A program made the translations under genes and the position numbers. From assembly GCA_001795795.1 (NCBI GenBank), contig MGKV01000017.1, forward strand, positions 81 to 48,941: DNA of 48,861 nucleotides. Reading direction: 5' to 3'. How positions within the stretch are numbered: the first letter of the stretch is position 1; every line of letters begins with the position of its first letter. The stretch is from Candidatus Yanofskybacteria bacterium RIFCSPLOWO2_02_FULL_45_18. GTDB lineage: Bacteria > Patescibacteriota > Minisyncoccia > 2-02-FULL-40-12 > GWA2-44-9. Below the pieces are notes generated by a model that saw only the letters and a list, made by a program, of their open reading frames with translations, made no database searches and was not told the origin of the DNA. This document shows positions 18,340 through 27,071 of this stretch, piece after piece.

Positions 18340-18988
18340 CATTCTCACCAAAAACCAACTAGCAGTTCTGGGGAGAATAAGCTGGAATTCATTTTTGAGA
18401 GATAACTTTTATCTTAGCGGTGGCACGGTGCTGACTGCTTTTTATCTCGGACATCGTTATTCCGAAGACTTGGATTTTTTTTCCGAAAAAGAGGTTGATC
18501 CGGCGCCGATTGATGTTTTTTTTAACCAGATCAAGGATGAGCTGGGTATCACCGCAATAGATTTTCAGCAAAGTTATAACCGTAATCTGTTTTTTCTGCA
18601 TTTTGGCGATGAAATATTAAAAACCGAATTTACCTTTTTCCCGTTTGTCAGAATTGAAAAAGGCGAAATCCGCTACGGCATCGCCACAGACAGCTTGCTG
18701 GACATCGCCGTCAATAAACTTTTTACGATTTATCAGCGTACCCACGCACGCGATTATATTGATTTATATTATATCTGCAGAGAAAAAGGTTTTGTGATTG
18801 ATGACTTAATTAAGAAAGCTCGGATTAAATTTGACTGGCAAATTGATCTACTTCAGCTTGGCGCGCAATTCGTTAAAGCTACGCAGGCCCAAGATTATCC
18901 GAGGATGATTAAAGAAATAGACAATAAGGAATGGCGGGATTTTTTTGTGGCGGAAGCCAAGAAATTAAAACAGGAAATTCTGGCATAA
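18329..18988 (+). CDS. Nucleotidyltransferase, AbiEii/AbiGii toxin family
   Basis: FYLSGGTVLTAFYLGHRYSEDLDFFS matches the GGT..R.S.DLD motif of the family. Confidence 0.85.
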   Translation: MENNILTKNQLAVLGRISWNSFLRDNFYLSGGTVLTAFYLGHRYSEDLDFFSEKEVDPAPIDVFFNQIKDELGITAIDFQQSYNRNLFFLHFGDEILKTEFTFFPFVRIEKGEIRYGIATDSLLDIAVNKLFTIYQRTHARDYIDLYYICREKGFVIDDLIKKARIKFDWQIDLLQLGAQFVKATQAQDYPRMIKEIDNKEWRDFFVAEAKKLKQEILA

Positions 18989-19001
18989 TTCTGGATGTGG
19001 A

Positions 19002-19193
19002 GTGGCGGGCGGGTGGTTCGGCTGGAAGTGGTGGCAACGCAGAAAGTCCACGAAAGACGCTCCTATAATCCCGCCGGTGACACCGTTCCCAATAATTCCA
19101 CCTGCCTCACCACCTACACCGCCGGCAACGCCACCAGTTGAAGCAACACAAACACCACCCACGACACCACCATCAGATGGCAACATTAAATGA
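19002..19193 (+). CDS. Small Pro-rich ORF
   Basis: MAGGWFGWKWWQRRKSTKDAPIIPPVTPFPIIPPASPPTPPATPPVEATQTPPTTPPSDGNIK. Confidence 0.45.
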   Translation: MAGGWFGWKWWQRRKSTKDAPIIPPVTPFPIIPPASPPTPPATPPVEATQTPPTTPPSDGNIK

Positions 19194-19211
19194 GTTTAGT
19201 ATAATTATGAT

Positions 19212-20456
19212 ATGAAGAAAATTTTGTGGATATTAATATTAAGCCCGTTCTTGTTTATTCCGACACATTCAGCCAATGCTATGTGTACTAGTGATGATAC
19301 CGAAGAGATCATTTTTAAGAAAGACGGTAAATTGGAGGAGCTATTAACAGTGGGCGTTACTTATGAGGTTTATATAAATGCCTCTAAAGAAGATTGCGCC
19401 GATAAACACGAGAACTGGGAAATTGCACCCGTTTATTTTGACGAGGAAAACAGTCAGAATGTTGATCAGCCGTCAATCGCCAGCGCTGAAACTTTTAACG
19501 CCGAGGGCATATCTCAAAAGCTTTCTTGGGTTCCTCGCAATGTCGGCTCATTTAGATTTAGAATAGACGGAGATTTATTAGATCAAAATGTTTTCGTGCA
19601 GGCAGAAGGGGCAAAAACCGTTTGCGAGACCCTCTTTTCCAGTTGTTCCGCTATTTCGAATTCGGGAATATGTAATACTTGTGAACGGAGCGGGGGTGAG
19701 AATTGTTGGTGGAATGACCAATCTTGCATTTCGGTTTCAGAAAGCGAATGGTGTGCCAAATTTCAGACTTGCGAATCATATAATGCAAGTAATACTTCAG
19801 ACGGCTATTCCTTATGCGAGCACGATCGGTGCAAGCGTGGTTGCGAATGGAAAAATCTCCAATGTCAGAAAGCCGGTACCACCGAGGAACAACAACAAAA
19901 CCAGCCCGTCCAGCCCGGCGAGGATGTGTCTTTTGATTTCTCAATTCCCAATCCATTGGGGACGGGGAGTACCGAGGCGACGGTGGCGGATTTGGTCAAC
20001 CAAATTGCCGGCTGGATATTTGATATCTCCATTCCCATCGCGGTGGCGGTGATACTCTGGGCGGGTTTTCTGTTCTTAACTGCCGGCGCCTATCCTAAAA
20101 ATGTTGACAAAGCCAAACAGGCGCTGACTTATGCCGTCGTCGGTTTGGCCATAATATTCATCGGGCGGGGATTTGTGGATTTGATACAGAGCATATTGAA
20201 TGTCGGCACGCCGGCAACGCAACAACAGCAGGAACCGGGTCCGCCTTTGCCGGATAATCAAGACCAACCGCCAGTTCAACCTCCGGCCGACCAAACTTAT
20301 CTTTGCGGGGTAAGAAATCTTGATGGCAGTGTTTCTTGCGTGGATGGAACGGAAAACAGTGACTGCACGCTTGTGCCGCAATGCCAGCTTGGGCCGCTTG
20401 GAGGCGAGTGTCAGCCAATCCCAAGCGAAAAATGTACAGCGCCACCGGGCGGATAA
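19212..20456 (+). CDS. Secreted Cys-rich protein with TrbC/VirB2 pilin-like domain
   Basis: Signal peptide; Cys-rich ectodomain; IPIAVAVILWAGFLFLTAGAYPKNVDKAKQALTYAVVGLAIIFIG. Confidence 0.78.
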   Translation: MKKILWILILSPFLFIPTHSANAMCTSDDTEEIIFKKDGKLEELLTVGVTYEVYINASKEDCADKHENWEIAPVYFDEENSQNVDQPSIASAETFNAEGISQKLSWVPRNVGSFRFRIDGDLLDQNVFVQAEGAKTVCETLFSSCSAISNSGICNTCERSGGENCWWNDQSCISVSESEWCAKFQTCESYNASNTSDGYSLCEHDRCKRGCEWKNLQCQKAGTTEEQQQNQPVQPGEDVSFDFSIPNPLGTGSTEATVADLVNQIAGWIFDISIPIAVAVILWAGFLFLTAGAYPKNVDKAKQALTYAVVGLAIIFIGRGFVDLIQSILNVGTPATQQQQEPGPPLPDNQDQPPVQPPADQTYLCGVRNLDGSVSCVDGTENSDCTLVPQCQLGPLGGECQPIPSEKCTAPPGG

Positions 20457-20462
20457 GTTTAT

Positions 20463-20861
20463 ATGAACTTCAAATTCTGGAATAAAATTTCAAATATCGT
20501 GTTGTTCGCGGCTCTGGCAGCTCTAACTTTTAGTATCGGCCGCGTCGCGCTGGCGCAGACAGATTTAAGCGTCGGCACCAATCTTACAATTCAAAGGGTT
20601 TTCGGCATCATCACCGGTCTGGTCTGCTATTTCTCGCAGGCGGCAATGATGGCCATAGTCATTGCGCTGGTTTTCTATGGAATTAAGTTTGCCACGAGCC
20701 GTGGCAATCCCGAAGCATTCACGGCGGCCAAGAAAGGTTTGCAGTGGGCTTTGGTGGGTGCTATAATTATTTTAGGCACTTATACCATCATTGCCACGGT
20801 GGCTAATGCGGCGGGGTCAAACTACAGCGTCATACCCCTTGATTGTTCTTCGACGCAGTGA
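20463..20861 (+). CDS. TrbC/VirB2 pilin-like protein
   Basis: MMAIVIALVFYGIKFATSRGNPEAFTAAKKGLQWALVGAIIILG. Confidence 0.8.
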   Translation: MNFKFWNKISNIVLFAALAALTFSIGRVALAQTDLSVGTNLTIQRVFGIITGLVCYFSQAAMMAIVIALVFYGIKFATSRGNPEAFTAAKKGLQWALVGAIIILGTYTIIATVANAAGSNYSVIPLDCSSTQ

Positions 20862-20873
20862 GATGATTATAAA

Positions 20874-21242
20874 ATGAAGAAATTAATTCAATATATTGCG
20901 GGCGCTATTCCGGCAATCACAAGTTTTACTGTTGTGAATTTTGCTTTGGCGCAAAGCGATTTTGAGGAATTGCCAGATCCGGGCGGTCCGTTTACATTGG
21001 GCATTTTAAGGGACCTGATAGCGCTGGTGAGGGATTTCGTTATTTACGCGGGAGCGACGATTGTTATAATCTTCTTGGTCTATAGCGGTATTTTGTGGGT
21101 CCGGGCAGGCGAAAATCCAAAAGCGATTGATAAGGCCAAAGCCACTTTCAAAGGAGCGCTATACGGTGCTTTGATAATTGCGGGCATCCGGCTTATAATT
21201 CTTACCATTGAAAGTTTGGCTACCGGAGAATTCTTTAATTAA
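20874..21242 (+). CDS. TrbC/VirB2 pilin-like protein
   Basis: IIFLVYSGILWVRAGENPKAIDKAKATFKGALYGALIIAG. Confidence 0.8.
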   Translation: MKKLIQYIAGAIPAITSFTVVNFALAQSDFEELPDPGGPFTLGILRDLIALVRDFVIYAGATIVIIFLVYSGILWVRAGENPKAIDKAKATFKGALYGALIIAGIRLIILTIESLATGEFFN

Positions 21243-21269
21243 TAACTTAAATTTGAAAGGAGGTGCTGT

Positions 21270-21659
21270 ATGACTAAACTAAAAGCAATATTAAAAAGAG
21301 GAGGAAATATGATATTTGCCGCAGCACCCTTGGCGTTGCCGATGGCGGCTCTGGCCCAACTTGATACTCCCGAATCTCCGCTTGAAGGAGTGGGCTTATC
21401 TTTAGAGATAATTACCGGAATTATTAACAGAATTGCCCAGTTTATGCTGACCGTCGGAGTGGTTGTGGCAGTTATTTTTATCATTTGGGGAGGAGTTAAG
21501 TGGATGATGGCCGGAGATGACCCCAAGAAAGTGGATTCAGCTAAGGCCAGAATTAAAAATGGCATTATCGGCGCGGCAATAATCTTGGGTGTGGGCTTGA
21601 TATTGGCCACCATTTCCAAGGTCGTCGGAGGAGAGTTTTTCGGAGGATTCAACGGATAA
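21270..21659 (+). CDS. TrbC/VirB2 pilin-like protein
   Basis: AVIFIIWGGVKWMMAGDDPKKVDSAKARIKNGIIGAAIILGVG. Confidence 0.82.
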   Translation: MTKLKAILKRGGNMIFAAAPLALPMAALAQLDTPESPLEGVGLSLEIITGIINRIAQFMLTVGVVVAVIFIIWGGVKWMMAGDDPKKVDSAKARIKNGIIGAAIILGVGLILATISKVVGGEFFGGFNG

Positions 21660-21686
21660 TCCAGCTAATTACCTATTTTTAACATA

Positions 21687-21715
21687 AAACCCCGCCTTGT
21701 TGGCGGGGTTTTATG
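21687..21715 (+). terminator. Intrinsic terminator of pilin cluster
   Basis: aaaaccccgccttgttggcggggtttta. Confidence 0.85.
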
Positions 21716-21749
21716 TTTGGGCAACGGATGCTATAATCTAGAGCATATC

Positions 21750-21836
21750 GCCGAGGTGGTGAAACCGGCAGACACACTAGCCTTAGGAGCTAGCGCTCGC
21801 AAGAGCATGGGAGTTCAAATCTCCCCCTCGGCACCA
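21750..21836 (+). tRNA. tRNA-Leu(TAG), encoded CCA
   Basis: GCCGAGG..CTAGC CTTAGGA GCTAG..CCTCGGC-ACCA; TATAAT upstream at 21732. Confidence 0.95.
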
Positions 21837-21842
21837 AGCGAA

Positions 21843-23000
21843 TTACTCCAATGGATTTCTTGCCAGAGGATATAACGCCGGAGAGTTGTAGCGCGAATAA
21901 AATTTGTCTATTTTGGGTTCAATTCCGTCATAAGAGATGGTGCGAGTGAAATAGGCCTTCATTGAACCGTCCGGATTCTCGTCATACTGATAGGGTCCGT
22001 CAATTGTAACTTTGCGGCTGTCGTCCGAGCCGTAGATTTCAAATATCAGATTGGTTCCGATCATGCTGGTCTGAACCAAGATGTGGCCTTGGGTGTTGTT
22101 GATGAATTTTAAGTCGGATGAGCCGGGATAAACCGTTGCGTCAAATCCCTGCGGATTATAATACTTGACCGGAAAGGAATGCGGCTTTCTTTCCAATATC
22201 GGAAAACCGGCTAAAATAGCGGCGCGGAATATGGTTGTTGAAACTTGGCAGACACCTCCGCCGTATTCGTAGACTAGCTGGTGTCCTTTTATTACTTTTT
22301 CCGCGGCATAGCCGGTTGTTCCGTCAACCGGACCCAGCATTTTGTTAAAAGAAAGTTCCTCGCCGGGTTTTAGTATCAATCCGTTGTATTTAGCCGAAGC
22401 TACGCGGATATTTTGGACGCGCGCCGGACTGGAGCCCGCGAAATTGGATTCCCCGCGGCTAAGGCGGGTTACGATACCTAGAGAGTTTATTTTCTCAAGC
22501 GTTACGGCCGGCTCCTTGTATTTGACCGTCAATGCTATCTCTTTGTCTCCTTTAAGCAAACCGGCCAAAACTAAACCAACGGAAGTTTCTATGTCAACAA
22601 ATTTACCTTCTGACGCCGGAACAAATTCCACGGCCCGGCCTTCTTCCAGTTTGAATTTGGCGTTGACTGGGTCCTTGTCAAACGACAGCGACAGGGCTGA
22701 AACATGGTCAGACACTTTAGCCGTTGAAATCCTTAGCTCCTTCCGGCCGGTATAACTGCGCTTATAAGATTCAACCCAGCTTTTTAGGGTGCCGCTTTTC
22801 ACGATAACCGCCCGGTCTTCCAATTTAAGAGTAATATCATGGGAAACGGCTCGGAGCAGTTTATTTGAAATGTCGGGTATTTCTACGCGCGGGGGCGGTT
22901 TGAGCAGTTGGGAGAGGTAGTAATACTGGCCCAAAACAAAAGCGGAGGTTACGATACCGCCAAAAACCAGCGCTTTCATAATAATCCTGCGCGGCATCAT
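21843..23000 (-). CDS. VanW family protein
   Basis: GEELSFNKMLGPVDGTTGYAAEKVIKGHQLVYEYGGGVCQVSTTIFRAAILAGFPILERKPHSF. Confidence 0.93.
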   Translation of the reverse strand: MMPRRIIMKALVFGGIVTSAFVLGQYYYLSQLLKPPPRVEIPDISNKLLRAVSHDITLKLEDRAVIVKSGTLKSWVESYKRSYTGRKELRISTAKVSDHVSALSLSFDKDPVNAKFKLEEGRAVEFVPASEGKFVDIETSVGLVLAGLLKGDKEIALTVKYKEPAVTLEKINSLGIVTRLSRGESNFAGSSPARVQNIRVASAKYNGLILKPGEELSFNKMLGPVDGTTGYAAEKVIKGHQLVYEYGGGVCQVSTTIFRAAILAGFPILERKPHSFPVKYYNPQGFDATVYPGSSDLKFINNTQGHILVQTSMIGTNLIFEIYGSDDSRKVTIDGPYQYDENPDGSMKAYFTRTISYDGIEPKIDKFYSRYNSPALYPLARNPLE

Positions 23001-23393
23001 CTAAATGGAAACTTTTAGTTTGGTGACTTTGTTTTTTTCAAGCTTGGGAAGCCGTAACGTCAGTATCCCGTTTTTTATTGATGCCTTGGCGTTTTCCACA
23101 TTAACATCCATCGGCAGAATGACGGAACGGGAAAAAGGACCCCAATAGAGCTCTTTATAATAATAATCCGCCGGTTGAAGCTTATACTCCGGCTGGCGAT
23201 GGCCGCGGATGGTGACCATATCTTTGCTTAGGGAAATATCAAGATCTTCCTGATCGACTCCGGCAATGGTTGATTGAATGACGATATCATTGTCAGTTTG
23301 GAAGATGTCCACGGTCAAGGCGCCCTCAATTTCTTCCTCGGCGGTCTTTTTGGAACGGGGCTGTCTGGTATTGTCGTCAATATTAAATTCCAT
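23001..23393 (-). CDS. Hsp20/alpha-crystallin small heat shock protein
   Basis: DIVIQSTIAGVDQEDLDISLSKDMVTIRGHR...GPFSRSVILPMDVNVENAKASIKNGILTLRLPK. Confidence 0.95.
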   Translation of the reverse strand: MEFNIDDNTRQPRSKKTAEEEIEGALTVDIFQTDNDIVIQSTIAGVDQEDLDISLSKDMVTIRGHRQPEYKLQPADYYYKELYWGPFSRSVILPMDVNVENAKASIKNGILTLRLPKLEKNKVTKLKVSI

Positions 23394-23425
23394 AATCTTA
23401 TTGTAATGCAACTGCGGAGCGCTGT

Positions 23426-24151
23426 CTATGCGGCGCGGGTTGCTTTGCAGTATTTCCGTTTTGTCTTTGCGAATAAAAGATAGACCAAGTAAGCCATTGA
23501 GAGCAACAGCAATGTGGTGAAGAACAATCCTTGGGCGTGACTGGCGGATGAGAGCAGAAGATTAAAAATAAAATGAGAGATAGTGGCGAGTGCCAGCCCC
23601 GCGAGTATGAATTTTTTTCTGTGGTGGTCAAAAAGCCAGGCGATGGCTATAAAATAACCGAATATCGCCGCCGATAAGGTGTGAAGCAAGGTGGCTCCGA
23701 AAAAACGCAACAAAATCGTGCTGAAGGCCGTAGAAATTCCTTTCGGCAGGACATTATAAGCGACGAGGATGTTCTCCATGGCGGCAAATCCAAGCGAAGC
23801 GGTAATCATATAAATCATGCCATCGGTCGGTTCGTCAAACTCCGGCGTATTTAGGGCCACTGACCGGACGGCGTAAAATTTTATGGTCTCTTCCACGAAA
23901 GCCGCCCAAAAAAGGAAGGCGCCGGTATTCATAAGACCGCGGCGGTCAACGGCCAGAAGGCCGGAGAAAAAGTCGGCAAATAAAAACTGCAGGATAATGG
24001 CTAACGGCGAGATGATAACTCCCATCAGGAAAGTTTTTAACAGCAATGATTTTGGTTCGGGTTCGCAGTCTTCCCGCAGGTATAAAAAAAGCCAAAAAAG
24101 GCTTGGCGCCAAACCAAGTAGAGCAAGCAACAGGATATTAGTGCTGGTCAT
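23426..24151 (-). CDS. PrsW family intramembrane metalloprotease
   Basis: FVEETIKFYAVR; DEPTDGMIYMITASLGFAAMEN; multiple TM. Confidence 0.9.
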   Translation of the reverse strand: MTSTNILLLALLGLAPSLFWLFLYLREDCEPEPKSLLLKTFLMGVIISPLAIILQFLFADFFSGLLAVDRRGLMNTGAFLFWAAFVEETIKFYAVRSVALNTPEFDEPTDGMIYMITASLGFAAMENILVAYNVLPKGISTAFSTILLRFFGATLLHTLSAAIFGYFIAIAWLFDHHRKKFILAGLALATISHFIFNLLLSSASHAQGLFFTTLLLLSMAYLVYLLFAKTKRKYCKATRAA

Positions 24152-24158
24152 GCTTAAA

Positions 24159-26438
24159 TTATAAACCAGAATGTTGGAACGGCCAAGGCGCAACCACAAG
24201 AAGCTCCGCTTCTTTTTGAGGCAGTTGCCGGTAGATTTCTTCGGTGACAAATGGTGCAAACGGATGGAGCAACCGTAGAATAGTATTTAGACAGTATAAA
24301 AGTATTTTTTGCGTGTTTTCCTTTTGCTGTACATCCTGAAGCTGAACCTTGGATTTCTCAATATAGATGTCGGCGAACTCGTGCCAGACGAACTGGTAAA
24401 TTTGGTTGGCCGGTTCGTGGATGATATGGCGGTCAAGGTTGTCGGTTACGGATTTAACAAGCGCTTCAAGTTTAGCAAGAATGTCCTTGTCCGCATCTGT
24501 AATACTTTGCGGTTTTGAAATTTGAAATTTGAAATTAGAAATTGGAGTATTCATCAGAATATATCGGCTGATATTCCACAGTTTGTTGGCGAAATGTTTG
24601 TAGGCCTTGATTTTGTCTTCCCAAATGCGCGTATCGGTTCCCGGCGTATTGCCGACGACCAAAGCCATGCGCGCGGCATCGGCGCCGAATTTCTCGGCAA
24701 CGTCAATCGGGTCAATGCCGTTGCCCAGCGACTTAGACATTTTGCGTCCCTTGGCGTCGCGGACGGTGCCATGCAGATATACGTCGCGGAATGGAATATC
24801 GCCCAGCGCGTAGCCGCTCATCATTATCATGCGCGCGACCCAAAAGAATAAAATTTCGTATCCGGTTTCAAGGATATCGGTGGGGTGGTATGCCTCCAAG
24901 TCCTTTGTTTTCTCGGGCCAGCCGAGGGTGGAGAAAGTCCACAGGCCGGAAGAAAACCAGGTATCTAGCGTATCCGGGTCTTGGATAAACTTTGCATCAC
25001 AGAATTCGCACTTTGGCGCGGCGGCGGCAACAATCGTATCTTTGCATTTGACGATATCGCCCTCATGGCCGGTTCGTGGAATGCATTTCGGCTCATGATA
25101 CCATACGGGGATTTGATGCCCATACCAAATTTGCCGCGAGATGCACCAGTCCCGCAGGTTATCTACCCAATGAAAGTATGTTTTGGCAAAATGGTCGGGG
25201 ATGATTTTAATTTGTCCGGAGGCGACTGCATTGCGCATGATGTCTTTGAGAGTTGTTTCCGAACCGGACTGGAGGCCTTTTAATTTTGAATTTTTGATTT
25301 TAAATTTTGTATTTACATTTACAAACCACTGGAGCTTCGGCAAAGGTTCAATTATGCCGCCGGTTCTTTCGGCCGTGGCGATGTTCTGGGTTACCTCCTC
25401 TTCTTTTTCAAGAAGATTATTTTCTTTAAGCCAATTTATGATTTCTTCCCGCGCTTCGGATGTTTTCTTGCCGCGGATGCGCTCGTCGCCTACCAGTATG
25501 CGGGCGTATTCGCTGATTACCTGCGGAGCGGAGAGATTGTGGCGCTTGGCTATTTCCCAGTCGGTCATACTGTGAGCGGGCGTAACGCCGACGGCGCCGG
25601 TCCCAAATTCGGGGTCGGCGGCGGGGTCGGCCACGATCTTGATATTTAGCGGAACGCCGCAGAAATCCAGGTTGTATTCTTTGCCGATATATTGCTGATA
25701 GCGTTTGTCGTCGGGATGGACGGCCACGGCGGTGTCGCCGACTTTGGTTTCGGGACGAGTGGTGGAGATAGCAATGGGGAAATCTTTGGCGTAGCGAAAA
25801 GTATAAAGCTTGGTTTTGCGCTCTTCATAAACGATTTCGTCATCGGAAATGGTTGTCTGACCCTTAGGATCCCAATTGACGATACGGTTGCCGCGGTAGA
25901 TCAGGCCGTCATCATACATTTGTTTGAATATTGTCCGGACGGCCAAACTGCGTTTCTCATCCAGCGTAAAGGCCTCGCGGCTCCAGTCGCAGGATGCGCC
26001 CATGACGCGGATCTGTTTCTGGATAGTTTTGCGGCTTTGACTGACGAACTCGTCTATCCGGCGCAGTAATTCTTCGCGGCCGAGGTCGTGGCGATTTTTG
26101 CCTTCTTTTTTGTAGATCTCTTTTTCAACGACCGCTTGAGTGGCGATGGCGGCGTGGTCGGTGCCCGGGAGCCATAGCGTCTTAAAACCGCGCATGCGGC
26201 GGTAACGGATCATGATGTCTTCAAGAGTGAGCATTAGCGCGTGGCCCATGTGCAAGATGCCGGTAGCGTTAGGCGGGGGCATCATGATTGTAAACGGCTT
26301 TGGTTCTGGAATTTTACCCCGCTTCGCCAATGCTACGCAGGGCAGTCCTTCTGGGCTGAAAAATCCGCTCTCTTCCCAGAGTTTGTATATGCGCTGTTCT
26401 GTCTCGCGAGGATTGTACGCTTTCGGCAGTTCTTCCAT
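24159..26438 (-). CDS. valS: Valyl-tRNA synthetase
   Basis: PPPNATGILHMGHAL; TLWLPGTDHAAIATQ; KMSKSLGNGIDP. Confidence 0.97.
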   Translation of the reverse strand: MEELPKAYNPRETEQRIYKLWEESGFFSPEGLPCVALAKRGKIPEPKPFTIMMPPPNATGILHMGHALMLTLEDIMIRYRRMRGFKTLWLPGTDHAAIATQAVVEKEIYKKEGKNRHDLGREELLRRIDEFVSQSRKTIQKQIRVMGASCDWSREAFTLDEKRSLAVRTIFKQMYDDGLIYRGNRIVNWDPKGQTTISDDEIVYEERKTKLYTFRYAKDFPIAISTTRPETKVGDTAVAVHPDDKRYQQYIGKEYNLDFCGVPLNIKIVADPAADPEFGTGAVGVTPAHSMTDWEIAKRHNLSAPQVISEYARILVGDERIRGKKTSEAREEIINWLKENNLLEKEEEVTQNIATAERTGGIIEPLPKLQWFVNVNTKFKIKNSKLKGLQSGSETTLKDIMRNAVASGQIKIIPDHFAKTYFHWVDNLRDWCISRQIWYGHQIPVWYHEPKCIPRTGHEGDIVKCKDTIVAAAAPKCEFCDAKFIQDPDTLDTWFSSGLWTFSTLGWPEKTKDLEAYHPTDILETGYEILFFWVARMIMMSGYALGDIPFRDVYLHGTVRDAKGRKMSKSLGNGIDPIDVAEKFGADAARMALVVGNTPGTDTRIWEDKIKAYKHFANKLWNISRYILMNTPISNFKFQISKPQSITDADKDILAKLEALVKSVTDNLDRHIIHEPANQIYQFVWHEFADIYIEKSKVQLQDVQQKENTQKILLYCLNTILRLLHPFAPFVTEEIYRQLPQKEAELLVVAPWPFQHSGL
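24515..24542. repeat. In-frame heptad array in valS
   Basis: ttgaaat ttgaaat ttgaaat tagaaat; encodes SNFKFQISK. Confidence 0.85.
25278..25319. repeat. In-frame heptad array in valS
   Basis: ttttaat tttgaat ttttgat tttaaat tttgtat ttacatt; encodes NTKFKIKNSKLK. Confidence 0.85.
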
Positions 26439-26441
26439 GAA

Positions 26442-27062
26442 TTAAGGTTGAGCTGCTTTTTGCATTGAACGGTCGTGGAGTTTGTTCAGTATGAGTAAAC
26501 CAGCTAAAGCGCCTACTAATGCGAGGAACATATCGGATTGAGTATCCCAGATGTAACCCTGTGTTCCGAGAAAAGAGTCGCCAGCGCTGCCGGAAGCCAG
26601 ACTTACCCACCATTCGATCAATTCATAGAGGGCGCTTGCGGCCAGAACGACGGATATTGAGATAAAAGGGAGCCAGAATGAGTTATGTTTTGTCAGGGGC
26701 GACTTTCTGATTAAAACTTCTCTGACATATATAGCCGGCATAAAACCCTGCGCAAGGTGGCCGATCTTGTCATAATTATTTCTCGTAAAACCGAAGATTT
26801 GTTTCATCCATTCGCCGACTGGCGCGAGAGCGTATGTTGAGTGTCCGCCTATCATCAGGATAATGGCGTGAATAGCAATCAGAGTATACATCAGGTTGCT
26901 CAAGCGGAACTTTCGATAGGTGGGGAAGATAATCGCCGCGCCGACAACGGCCGGAAAAACTTCCAACAGCCAAGTAAAATAGTCATGAGGATTGATTGCC
27001 GACCAAACAAAAAAAGCGGATACGATGCAAAGCAGAAAGATATGGTATTTGTTGATTTTCAT
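26442..27062 (-). CDS. DUF2238-like integral membrane protein (YjdF type)
   Basis: NYDKIGHLAQGFMPAIYVREVLIR; ALYELIEWWVS; FLGTQGYIWDTQSDMFLALVGA. Confidence 0.8.
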   Translation of the reverse strand: MKINKYHIFLLCIVSAFFVWSAINPHDYFTWLLEVFPAVVGAAIIFPTYRKFRLSNLMYTLIAIHAIILMIGGHSTYALAPVGEWMKQIFGFTRNNYDKIGHLAQGFMPAIYVREVLIRKSPLTKHNSFWLPFISISVVLAASALYELIEWWVSLASGSAGDSFLGTQGYIWDTQSDMFLALVGALAGLLILNKLHDRSMQKAAQP

Positions 27063-27071
27063 GTTCTTATT

